A stretch of 64,000 nt of DNA, taken from NCBI GenBank assembly GCA_943735955.1, contig OX030958.1, positions 1,808,493 through 1,872,492 of the forward strand, read 5' to 3'. A model generated the notes under the pieces. The model saw only the letters and a program-made list of their open reading frames with translations. It had not been told where the DNA came from and ran no database searches. The DNA is from Piscicola geometra. Lineage: Eukaryota > Annelida > Clitellata > Hirudinida > Piscicolidae. This document shows, in pieces, positions 1 through 9,499 of this stretch. Positions within the stretch are counted from its first letter, which is position 1; each line of letters starts with the position of its first letter. A program made the translations under genes and the position numbers.

Positions 1-103
1 CTAGATTTCGAAAAGTGGACTGAACAAAACCTTGATTGGCCTAAATCATAATTAAATTAAAAGTTGAAAAAGCCTGTAATTTTATTCTTGCATTTTGAGT
101 AGC

Positions 104-452
104 TTGTAGGTAAACTACAGAAAGAATAAAGCAGAAAAGTGCAGAATGCAAATGTGTAAAGTGCTGATTTACTTAGCAGAATGTCAGTTTATACTTTTTT
201 TTAAAAACGTCAATTTAGGGTAAGGGAAAGGGTTTAATATTTTTATTTTCAGAAAAATGTCACCTTATAAAGAAATATGATTTACATTCTAATCCGAAAA
301 ATTAGATTCAAAGATATCCAACAAAATAAAATTATAAATTGACGTTTTTTCTGTATAAAAAGTATAAAATGACATTCTGAAAAGTAATTCAGCATTTTAC
401 ACATTTATATTCTGTCCTTTTCTGCTTTTTTCTCTCTGCAGTTTACCTACAA
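104..452. repeat. Fold-back MITE with long inverted arms
   Basis: Two arms of about 120 bp (104-225 and 335-452) are imperfect reverse complements. The outer ends read TTGTAGGTAAACTACAG and CTGCAGTTTACCTACAA. The inner ends both carry AACGTCAATTTA-like sequence. About 110 bp of AT-rich spacer lies between. No coding capacity is visible and I found no clear target-site duplication. The class is unknown. It probably lies in a downstream intron of the CPSF1 gene. The flanks (1-103 and 453-690) show nothing recognisable. Confidence 0.6.
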
Positions 453-694
453 CCTTCAAAGTGGCCTCGAAGGAACATATTGTAATTCAAATGTTGAGCT
501 AATTAAGAAACTGCACGTCATACATTAGATTTGTGAAAATTAATTAAGAGACATTTTTGCTCTGTGAAAATGATATCGGTGGTAGTTTTGTAGATGAAAG
601 TTTGAGTGAAATTGTGAACGGAAAGATAACAAATCAAATATTATTTTTTAAATATCCACTACCACCATGGGACAAACTGCCAGCAGCACCACAC

Positions 695-3600
695 CCACCA
701 ATGCTGTGTGCCATGGGGATGATGCGTTTGGCGTCGTAAGGCAGGTCGTCGAAGTGCCAAATGACTGCAGGCTGCATGGAGTTATTGCCCGTTGCCTTGA
801 AGGCAGTCCTGCTGCCGTGTCTGAGCGCTGGTGCTTGCATGCCGCGCGCACTGTGCTTGCGTTTCCTACTCTTGTTGTAGTTCGGTCTTATGCATATCTG
901 TGTAGAGATGTTGGTGGTGGTTGTTATTTTTGTCGTGATGGTGGTAGGGATGATTATGATGATAATGGTGATGATGATTATGATGGTCGTGATGAGATGA
1001 TTCAAGATGATGATGTTTGTTATTGTAGAATTCTGGCTTTTAAAAAAAATAAATTTTGTTGAAAAATTATAAAACGAAGAAGACATTTTCTATGTGGGTG
1101 TTTTATTAATTAGAAGCTGACTAGGTGCTCATTCAAGGTGAGTGCGCATTATACACGGGACTTTAAAACAATTTGGTCTAGATAAAGCCCTGCAATTATC
1201 CAAGGCCTTGTCCGTCTCATACCACATGCAATCAAAGTCTTAAAATGCTGAAACCAGCTTAAAATGGTTAATCGCTGCATTCGATAACACAACTTGTCTC
1301 ATTACATTCACAAACTTATGAATACACTCACCAAATCAGTGGCCTCATCATCCTCATCACCCTCGTCATTATCATCATCCTCTTCCTCCTCATCTTCATC
1401 ATCATTATCAGCATTGTCATCCTCATCTTCGTTATCAATATCCTCATCGCCTTCATTAGTCGTACTTGTCTTTAGTAGTTTCTCAACAGGTGTAAGAGGA
1501 TTGAATGTCACCAGAATAAGGTTGTAAGTGTCCTTCTTCGTTGCTAGGCGACTGTGTGGATGTGTTTGTGCGTTTTTTTATTTATGCGTGAATAAATTGC
1601 ATTTTACACAAAAAATTAGTATTGGGAGGTTGCTCAAGATGAACCGGTTCCTAAGATGGAACGAGCTTATTCACAGCTACACAATATAAATAAAATAATT
1701 TTCTATTTATGCATCCGTCTTCTAAGCACATTTTTATTTTGGTTTCGTTTCTTGAAGTTGTCTCGTTCAATTATAATTATTAAAAAAGTGATTTCTAGAC
1801 GAATATTAAAAAAGTGAAAGATAAAGTTTTTCTGTTATTTCCTCACATCGAAAGAGTATAATTTTCATTTTATTATTATTAATTAGATGATGCACTCAAG
1901 CTTCATTATGTGCAAGTAGTAAAATTTATAATTGAGTGATTAGCCTGTTGTGACCATGGATGTGAGGCATGGGCATAAGATGAAAAATGAATAATAGCCT
2001 AAAATGAAACGTTGGAAGAGATTTTAGACATTGATACATTTATCTCTGGCATTCGTCCATCTTGGGAGATAATGGTAGCGCTCTCATAAATCTATATAAA
2101 CTATTTAAAAATTAATATTCAAAAATAATTTAATTTTTTATTTAAAAAAACTGTAAGTATTCATTAGCTTTGACACAAGTATGTTCTATTTATAGCCAAA
2201 TCTCAAATTTGAATATATGTAAACATTCTTCTCATTAGTCTCTATTGACTGTAGCAGGTTTGCAGAGCCGCCTCTTTTTTCCGGCTCGGCTCTGGCTCCG
2301 GTTCCCAGAAATTTGATGGTGTCGGCTCCCTATTAAGGGGGTATCACACGAAATAAACTTGCACAAACTTTCGACTGAAACATTGTTTCAAAAATAAATG
2401 ACATTTATGATAAACAGTGCTTTCTTAATAAAAAATTTAAAATTTATTATATTTAATTTTTCCCTAGTTAAAGATGTTATAGGAATGGAATTATTGTGTT
2501 GCATTCTAGATTTTTAGTTTTAATTAGTTTAGGCTTTTTTTTAAACTAGGATTATAATCTCTTCTAAAATTATATGTATTATCTCTGTGCTTTAAAAATA
2601 AAAAGTATTAACAAATTATTTTTTGAAGGTTGAATTACTCTGTATCAACCAAATTTTTGAATTAATAAAAGTAAAAAGAAAACAAATATTATTCTACTTG
2701 TACTTATAGTTTGTTTTGAAATATTTTATTTCACGAATTCAAAATAAGTTTTAACAAATTTAAAGTATTGTTTGTTCATTGAAATTAAAAACATAATTCT
2801 ATGAATTTTTGTAATTTAATTTAATTTTTTAAATGAATAAAATAAATTGAGGTCCATAAATTGTTTCTGTTAAAGTTATTTATTATTTTGAATTCGTTTT
2901 TTGGTAACATTGTAGATTTGCAGAAAAAAAAATTTGAAACGAAAAGAAAATGATTCATCAAAAATATATTGTGGTGGTGTGCTCTCGCGCTATCATCTAT
3001 TGAAGGCTGTTGCTATTGTAACGTTCCTAAAAAAATTAAACATTTAAAAGTTAAGAAAAATCAACAATAAAACAATTTCAAAGTTTTAAAGCTTTTTAGT
3101 TTGACAAAAAATTCTGCTTTAATAAAATAAAATTGAGAGCCGGAGTCGTAAAAATTTCGGATTTGGCTACGGCTCGGGCTCCAACTCTGGCTTTCGCAAA
3201 AAGTGGCAACTCCTGTTTTCTACGGCTCCGGTTCCGGGTGGGCTCTACAAGCCTGGACCGTAGGCTAGAAGTTGGCACGGGAAATGATTGAAGCTATAAG
3301 TGAAATGCGAAATGAAGAAGTTTCTCTGGATTAAGCGAGTTTAACCCATTAACGCATGACTCAAAGGAATTAATTAATTTTTCTACAGTTTATTGAAAAA
3401 CTGATTCTAAAAAATAAAATCAAAAAATAAGTCTGAAATATTTTATGCAAAAAAAGTTATGATGAAAATAAAAAATGTCCTTAAAAAAGGACACTATGCA
3501 TTGCTACTCACGGTAATCACGATTCGTGGTAGATGCTGAAGCACTCCAAATGTAAAGCTACATTACATTTAAGGCATTTCTTTTCCACTTTCTTTCCACA

Positions 3601-6600
3601 TTACTTGCATCTTTTTTGGCCATCTTCAATTTTACCAATAAAATGATCTTTTCCATCGTATCGGACCTCTGCAACACGCTTTTAGCTAACTTCATGGATT
3701 TTTTTTTTCTTTTTTGATCTGTTTGAAACCATATGAAAAAATTATAAGTATTTCAGTATAACATGGAGTGTCTTTTGGTAAGCATTTTATTAGTTTAGAT
3801 ACCACTGATCCACCAAGTCCTAATTCGCTATTGAACTCTTCCGAGGCTCCTTGATACGGGTAACAGGTTACCCAATACCCAAGCCTATTATTTAGACACC
3901 AAACTTTATATCCAAACCTTATGGGTTTTCCTCTGATAAACTGTTTTGATGAATGCCTTCCATAATATGGCACCATTGATTCCTCAATCGCCAAATGACA
4001 TTCTTTGGGCCAAAATTTGAGAAATCTTTCATTCATAGCATCAAATAATGGACGCACTTTGGCCATCTTGTCTAACTTATTAATTTTCTTATTGTCATTG
4101 CAATGCAAATATCTTAATAACTCTTCAAATCTGTTCACAGTCATAGCATTGCTTACAGCTAGATTGTGTACATCGTCGCTCTGTTCCCAGTACATCCTGC
4201 GCTTTGCCAAAGGAACATAACCTGAAAGCATGAGTAAAGCCAGCACCACTCTATATTCATTTTCAGTAGCATTCAGCTGTTTTAGTTTTTGGCTGTCATA
4301 TAAATTTGACATGTCTGTTATTAGCTTGATGACTGGTACATCCAAAAATAAATTAAACAATGTGAGAGGAAACATTTTTTCTAAAATTGGTTTGTCCTCG
4401 GAACTATTATCTGCCAATAATCCAATTTTTTTAGCTGGCCTTTTTACAGCAGTTTCTTTTCTACTTATAGTGGTTTTCTCTTCCCCGATTTTGGAAATTA
4501 CTATTTCTGCTTCTGCATTTAGCTGGTTTCTTGAAAAATTATCTAGGGTACCTTCACCATCCTCGGGTTCACTATCCTCATCAGAGCAGTTTGGGTCAGT
4601 AGAAGGAATCATGACTATATCTGCTGAAAAGAAATCATTGTCATCTTCCAAAATACTAATGACTTCATGAAGAGCGAATCTGAAAATAATTGTTTTTACC
4701 ATCTGTATTACTGCATAGTGTCCTTAAAAAAGGACACTCAATAAAACACAGTTTTTGGAAATAATATTACATGTAAAATGAAATTTATTTTAAAATAAGA
4801 TATAAGAATGAATAACAATGGAATAATATTATAAATCATAAATGGTAGACATTAAATAAAATTATAACTAACTTTTTTTCATGAGCCATGACAAAAACAC
4901 AAAAAATTTAGTTATCGCCTTGAAAAATCAGAATATCGAAACAATTTATCAATTTCAAATCACAAAAAAATTTTTTTTAAAGACTTCAGTTTATATAAGA
5001 CAGGATTAGTTGCAAAGATAATAAATATAATCAAGATAACTATTATAAAAAAAACTTGTTATTGCTGTCCTTAAAAAAGGACAGTATGCGTTAATGGGTT
5101 AACTTATGTTAATCCAAAGCAACATTGTTCTGCACAGTTTACTTCAAAAATGAAATTTCCAACAATTTTTAGAGCGTTTTTAAAAGACATTTGATGACGC
5201 TTCTGAGAAGGAACTGAAAGACTACATGTTCCAGAATAAACAAATAAATATTGGAATTATCAGTATGGAGCTAGCGGAATAAAATATTTCTTAGATAATT
5301 AAGATAGTCTGATGATAAGTAAAACGATTAAATTTCAATTTTTTTGACATACAATATGATTTCATCTCAGGAAACTAGGCATTCCATCTTGGGAACCCAG
5401 TTGCTCAAAATGGAATTTTTGAGTGTTCATGTTTGAGGTTAATAAACTCATATTTTTTTATTCTTATGTTTAATTTGATATCGTTAGACAAAGAATCAAT
5501 ATAATGGCTAGATAAATTTTAATTTACTTTATTGGTTATGCAATTGAGTATTGGGCTACGGGTAAAATCGTTCCATCTTATATTTTACTATAAGAAAAAA
5601 TAATTATTAAAAAAACACACATATACATACACAAACACACACACACAGCACACACACACCTGGTGCACGTAGGCATGTGTTCGAAGAGGAAGGCGATGGT
5701 GGGCTGACAGTAATGGTGGAGGAATTGGAAGTCGCTGATGTTGGTGACGCGGTCATCGAGATGGTTCAAGTCGAAGCTCTGTGAGCTGCAGAAGTGCTTA
5801 CTGTTGTGTGGTCAGGTGCTCAATTAAGTGCTGTGTAGTAGTAAGAATTCATTATCATAACATTAATGAACCACTCACTCTTTCTTCTTTTCTCCCTCAT
5901 CAGCACCCTTGTCTGCAACGGCACTCGACAATGATGAGTTGAAGTAGTCGTGGTGGAAGGAGAAGAGGACCAAATGCCTGCCGTACACCAGCATGCCTGC
6001 ACACCTGTTGTCCGCATCCATGCGTAACAGTGGCAAAAAGCACTCTGTGTTGCATCTTCCCCCCTGTGTGTGTGTGTGTGTGATTTTTGGTTGGATGTTA
6101 AAAACATGAAAAATAGTGTTTTTTCGAAATAAAATATTCTTAGTTTATTCCACCTGCATATAATAAGTCATTGTTATAGTTGTTTGCATGCTTAAGAAGG
6201 ACCTTGTATTCTTCAAATTCGTAGTTGTGAAGGGAGAGAGTCATCAAGCCATCGTTCTCTGGGTCATAACACACCACTGACGCCTGCAGCACGATGAGCA
6301 AGAATTAATGTTGACTTGAAATAACAGATGCCTCAACATGTATAATTAAATAAATGTGAATGATGGTGTTGTCTATCTAATATAGCACCAAGGCAAGCAA
6401 CTAAGCCGCTTGCATATGATATGATCATGAGATGATTTTGGAGTGAATTCACAGTTAACTCTTGGAGTATAAAAAGTATTTGTAAGGATATTGAATTTAT
6501 AATTTATAGAGATCCCTTTTGAAGCAACAGTCAACTACTAGAGCGAGCAAGTACCTTTGCCTCCTTGAACGAGATAAGCAAAATGTCTGAAGGAGCTTTC

Positions 6601-6913
6601 CGAGAATAGACACTCACGACTGAGACCACTGAACCAAACAACTTATAACTTGCAAGGCACTCCAGCTTTGACGTGCTCCCTGCTTTGGCGAGTGAATAAG
6701 AATAGAAAGAATTATTTTTTGAATCACTTCGAGATTTATGAAGAGATCCAACATAGAGCAGTCACCATCGTTTTTTTCGTTGAACACCCGGTAAACAAAT
6801 AGTTCATTTATGCTAGTTATGACGATATTTTTCTCCTCGCGGTTGAAAAAGCAACATTCAATTGCGTTTTCAATACTTGTTGGTGGATGCAACTCTCTAT
6901 AGATACTGTACAT
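695..6913 (-). CDS. CPSF1: CPSF1, cleavage and polyadenylation specificity factor 160-kDa subunit (N-terminal exons; 3' part off the window)
   Basis: Large WD/beta-propeller subunit of the nuclear complex that processes mRNA 3' ends. Exons on the minus strand: 6766-6913 (starts MYSIYRELHPPT), 6555-6679, 6203-6283, 5879-6063, 5660-5785, and about 695/699-850. Every junction is GT-AG and the phases agree (1, 0, 0, 2, 2). Conserved blocks include the MY.(I/V)Y...HPPT start, LLISFKEAK, CAGMLVYG, DLNHLDDRV..I.D.QFLHHY and AVIWHFDDLPYD, all in the order known for metazoan CPSF1. They cover roughly the first 270 of about 1400 residues. The acceptor of the last exon is uncertain (about 850), and its donor may be at 699 or 695. 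Intron 5 (about 4.8 kb) holds a hAT MITE and a piggyBac. A GT run begins at the exon-5 donor and a CA run ends at the exon-4 acceptor. Identification is firm; exon-6 borders are tentative. Confidence 0.9.
1308..1511 (-). other. Acidic low-complexity open frame, possible exon inside CPSF1 intron 5
   Basis: The minus strand is open for about 67 codons and rich in Asp/Glu, encoded by ATC/TCC-type repeats on the plus strand. It ends at a strong donor-like GTGAGTGT (about 1322-1329). Its phase at that donor (0) does not fit CPSF1 exons 5 and 6, so it is not an ordinary CPSF1 exon. It may be a nested or unrelated exon, or only a triplet repeat that happens to stay open. Confidence 0.25.
2255..3255. 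mobile_element. Non-autonomous hAT element (1.0 kb) with 8-bp target duplication
   Basis: The ends are imperfect inverted repeats of about 18 bp: CAGGTTTGCAGAGCCGCC on the left, and on the right the reverse complement of CAGGCTTGTAGAGCCCACC. Flanking octamers GACTGTAG (2247-2254) and GACCGTAG (3256-3263) differ at one base, as expected of an aged 8-bp duplication. The outer 80-120 bp are GC-rich GGCTCCGGTTCC-type sequence and the core is very AT-rich. No transposase frame is present. The 8-bp duplication and CAG start indicate hAT. Confidence 0.75.
3517..4702 (-). pseudogene. piggyBac transposase remnant (N-terminal half plus C-terminal Cys-rich domain)
   Basis: The main frame (4702 down to 3692, 336 codons) has an acidic N-terminus (about residues 20-60) and then the PGBD-type fold with RPLFDAMNERFLKFWP and AIEESMVPYYGRH, followed by RGKPIRFGYKVWCLNN and YPYQGA. 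The first catalytic Asp, normally within a (V/I)DE motif, is Glu here. After residue about 310 the frame runs into poly-Lys and stops; the part with the other catalytic Asp residues is missing. Downstream (3686-3517) the C-terminal zinc-binding domain is still readable (EVRYDGKDHF, CGKKVEKKCLKC, LHLECF), but a TAA at 3601-3603 replaces a conserved residue beside a Cys. It cannot be an active transposase; the ends could still be mobilised by a related enzyme. Confidence 0.85.
4720..4735. promoter_or_regulatory. Near-palindromic subterminal repeat just upstream of the piggyBac start codon
   Basis: GTCCTTAAAAAAGGAC lies 17 bp upstream of the transposase ATG. Identical copies lie at 3477-3492 and 5067-5082 near the two ends. 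The same motif at both ends and at the promoter suggests a transposase-binding site that could also repress the promoter. That role is an inference. Confidence 0.35.
5620..5659. repeat. (CA/GT)n tract beginning at the CPSF1 exon-5 donor
   Basis: On the minus strand the exon ends CCAG and the next bases are GTGTGTGTGTG, so the GT of the splice donor is the first unit of the microsatellite. A second CA tract (about 6064-6082) ends exactly at the CAG acceptor of exon 4. Confidence 0.8.
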
Positions 6914-7287
6914 TTTAATTTGAATTCACATATAACTCATTTGAAAAGGGATCTAGACAAAAATTTTAAAGTAGCCGATAATAAAAATATATATAAAAAT
7001 ACAATGAAAAAATATGAATAAGTGAAATTATTTTTATATTTACTTATAGAGTTCAACTACATTGTATTTGAAAACTGGACATTTTCAGTTATTTTAAATT
7101 CATGATAAAAAAAAGTTATACTTGTTTTTATGTTTAAATATTTTCTTTCGTAAGTTTAGAATACTTATAATTTGTTCCTGAGAAATCTAAAATTATTAAT
7201 AATTCAGCCTTACACTTATTAACTCTAGAACGACGTCATGGATGCACTTTCGCTCAAAGCAGTGGCTTCTTATTCTTATTTTTATTG
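6914..7287. other. CPSF1 upstream region
   Basis: AT-rich sequence immediately 5' of the CPSF1 start codon (minus strand). It must contain the 5' UTR or promoter, but I see no convincing TATA box, initiator or GC box. A short decayed SINE tail fragment (GGCAAGCAACTAAGC) lies inside CPSF1 intron 2, at about 6380-6412. Confidence 0.3.
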
Positions 7288-7471
7288 GTGAACGGGTAGC
7301 CGAGTCGGCAACGACTCTCGGCTTGACCAATAATGAAAAATCCTATGTTCAAGTGCAACCAATGCCCTAGTAACCCAAAAAGGCAAATGAAAATGTGCAG
7401 CCTAAGTGGCCTCGAAGCCCGTTCGGGTTATACGCCACTATAATAATGCTCGTCATTATTATTATTATTAC
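7288..7471 (+). mobile_element. SINE family C, tRNA-derived
   Basis: The head contains GGGTAGCCGAGTCGGCAACG (A-box like) and GTTCAAGTGCAACC (B-box like), then a body ending TATACGCCACTATAATAATG and an ATT-rich tail. The same unit occurs inverted at 43357-43606. A decayed tail fragment (about 44925-44952) is a third trace. The A/B-box spacing suggests a tRNA of the Ser/Leu type with a long variable arm, but this is not certain. Confidence 0.65.
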
Positions 7472-8250
7472 AGCATCGCGAGGAAGAGGGACAAGCAAGA
7501 TGTGCGAGATAACCTAACCCTAGTGACCAAGTCAGTGTGTGGCGCTGAATTCTGGACAGACCACCGACTCATTATCATCAAGCTCAAATCCGCATTCAGC
7601 CGAAACGACGCCTGCAACGGCTTAATGTTGCCAAGCTGAAGTCCGCCAGCTGCAAGCAGTCTTTTGTGGACGCTGTGAAAAGCGCTTAGAATCTACCTAT
7701 CCGAATAACCAGAATGTGAAAACAGATTTAAAACACGAAGATCCTGGAGCTCCAGACAAGAAAACATAAAAACTGGTTTTATGAGAACTGCGAAGAAAGC
7801 AAACCGTTATTGGATGAGTAATACCATCTCCGTCAAGCTTACTTTAATAACCCCAAGTCTACGGCAAGGAGAGATGCGTTCAACAAAATTCCAGAACTGT
7901 ACAGCAAAAGCTCCGAAAGATGCAAGATGATTGCATCAGCAATCAAAGGCTATTGCGACAGGTATGACAATGAAAAATTCTACGACGCCTTAACAAAATG
8001 TATGGCCCCACGTTCTCAGAATCAAACGGACCCTTAAGCGCAGATGGTAAAACTCTCATCAGAGACAAAGAAATGATCTTCGATGGCTGAGCCTAACAAT
8101 AAGACAACGTTCTAAATCGTTCTTCGACAATCAACGTCGAAGCCATCAATCGTCTTCCCCAAATGCGCACCTACAAAGCACTGCTCAAAACCCAAAAAAT
8201 ATTTGTTTAGTGGCAAAGCACCTGGTTCAATAAAAAAAAAATTCTTTCCT

Positions 8251-8418
8251 AGTGCGTCAAGGCAAGCAACTGAGGCGCCACTCACATGACATACGTCCTG
8301 AAACCACGCTTCATATACGCTAGGTATATGATAGCTTACGGTTGCTCATCAAGGGTTTTAACTAGCGACCTTTAAGTAGCAGGTAAGGCGACTTACTATC
8401 TAAGCCAACCCACTCGCC
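8251..8418 (-). mobile_element. SINE family A (minus orientation)
   Basis: Reads in reverse as the tRNA-like head GGGTTGGCTTAGATAGTAAG, a degraded B box, the body around GCTATCATATACCTAGC, and the tail GGCGCCTCAGTTGCTTGCC. It interrupts LINE-G. Several B-box substitutions mark it as an old copy. Confidence 0.7.
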
Positions 8419-8920
8419 GAGCCAACCCGTTTCAGATTTGATACTTTTTGAAGTCTACTAGGAGAAGGAATTAGCTTTTTCTATTTATGTGCGAGCAAGA
8501 AACTTAAAGATGCTTCCATCTTTTCAATCGAAAACAAAATAGACAAGCATGTGACAACCACAAAGACATATCACTGCTTCCTATCCAAAAAAATATTTTT
8601 TTCCAGAATCTTAGTCACAAGGACTTCTGCTTGAAATTCGGTGTGGACTCAAAAAAGAACGAAAAACTATCGACATAGTGTTTGCTGCCAGACAGCTGCA
8701 AGAGAAGTATCAGAATCAGATCTCCGATCTGTTCTTCAAATATGTCAACTTGACCAATGGAAGATTTTGGCCTAGGACGGTTATCCAAAGAAATTTATCA
8801 TTTTCGTATAAAATTTCGACGAGAACATCCATGCCAAAGTCCAGGAAAGTAGAGAATCCTTTGACCCTTTCCCAGTCCCAAACGGGAACAAACACTGTTT
8901 AGCTTCATGTTTTCCGCCAT

Positions 8921-9096
8921 GCGAGCGGGTTGGCTTAGATGGTAAAGTCGTTGGACCTGCAACTTAAAGGTCGCCAGTTCGAATCCTTGTTCATCCAACC
9001 GTGAGCTATAATATACCTAGTATATATGACGCGGTGTTACACGACTTAGGTCGTGTGAGTGGCGCCTCAGTTGCGTACGCATTATTTATTATTTAT
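8921..9096 (+). mobile_element. SINE family A
   Basis: GCGAGCGGGTTGGCTTAGATGG begins the tRNA-like head; AGTTCGAATCC is the B box; the position equivalent to the anticodon loop reads CCTGCAA. The body follows, then a GTGGCGCCTCAGTTGCGT tail and TTATT repeats. It interrupts LINE-G exactly between codons of an RT block (MFSAM / LTEAF), so the host LINE sequence can be read across it. Confidence 0.8.
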
Positions 9097-9499
9097 GCTG
9101 ACAGAAGCCTTTAGGAGCCGAAATGCGTTTGAAAAAACTTTGGTCTGACGATCAGCACAAAGAAGACTGAAGCCTTTTACCAGTCTGCACCTGGAAAGCC
9201 CCATGTTGAGCCTAACATCACGGTGAATGGCCAAAGGCTCAACACAGTGAGTCGTTTCACTTATCTAGGCAGCACATTATTTCAAAATGTCACCATCAGT
9301 GACCAAATGAACTTTACAATTGAAAAGATGAGTTCAAAACCTGTTAAGTGCATATTTTCGAAAGTTGAGTTATCATACTCATTAGCTTAATTCTCTTCAT
9401 TAGCATGTTTTCAGAGAGTAGAATTTCCAAAAACGGTTAAATACCATTTCAATAAGTTCTAGAAAAATTTGATTACAGTCAATAACTTGTAAGTACGCG

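Larger units (their letters stand above)
3341..5102 (-). mobile_element. piggyBac element, internally deleted, TTAA-flanked
   Basis: Perfect terminal inverted repeats TTAACCCATTAACGCAT (3341-3357) and ATGCGTTAATGGGTTAA (5086-5102) include the TTAA target typical of piggyBac. A 16-bp near-palindrome, GTCCTTAAAAAAGGAC, occurs three times (3477, 4720, 5067), always next to a GCAT/ATGC end-like motif, and looks like a subterminal transposase-binding repeat. The coding part is described separately. The 1.76-kb length is short for a full element, which agrees with the missing central catalytic region. It sits in CPSF1 intron 5. Confidence 0.85.
7472..9345 (+). mobile_element. LINE-G, decayed non-LTR retrotransposon (endonuclease to RT)
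   Basis: Broken frames on the plus strand spell, in order, an endonuclease C-terminus (KRDKQDVR, WTDHRLIIIKLK), a linker (NEKFYDALTKCMAP, LSADGKTLI), reverse-transcriptase fingers/palm (FAARQLQEKYQNQ.SDLF) and the post-palm FGLTIS.KKTE and VNGQRL..V.RFTYLGSTL blocks. There are many stops and deletions. Two SINE-A copies, in opposite orientations, are inserted. The C-terminal tail of the same family occurs separately at 13911-14140. It is inactive. Confidence 0.7.

Noticed and set aside
634..1086. A 150-codon minus-strand protein at 0.6-1.1 kb
   Set aside because: Only about 695-850 is coding (CPSF1 exon 6); the upstream Ile/Thr-rich part is an ATC-type repeat and the downstream part is intron.
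8921..9000. tRNA genes at SINE heads (also 31356, 62602, 7288)
   Set aside because: A and B boxes are present, but each unit continues into a shared body and LINE-type tail and recurs as dispersed copies; they are SINEs, and acceptor stems are not convincingly paired.
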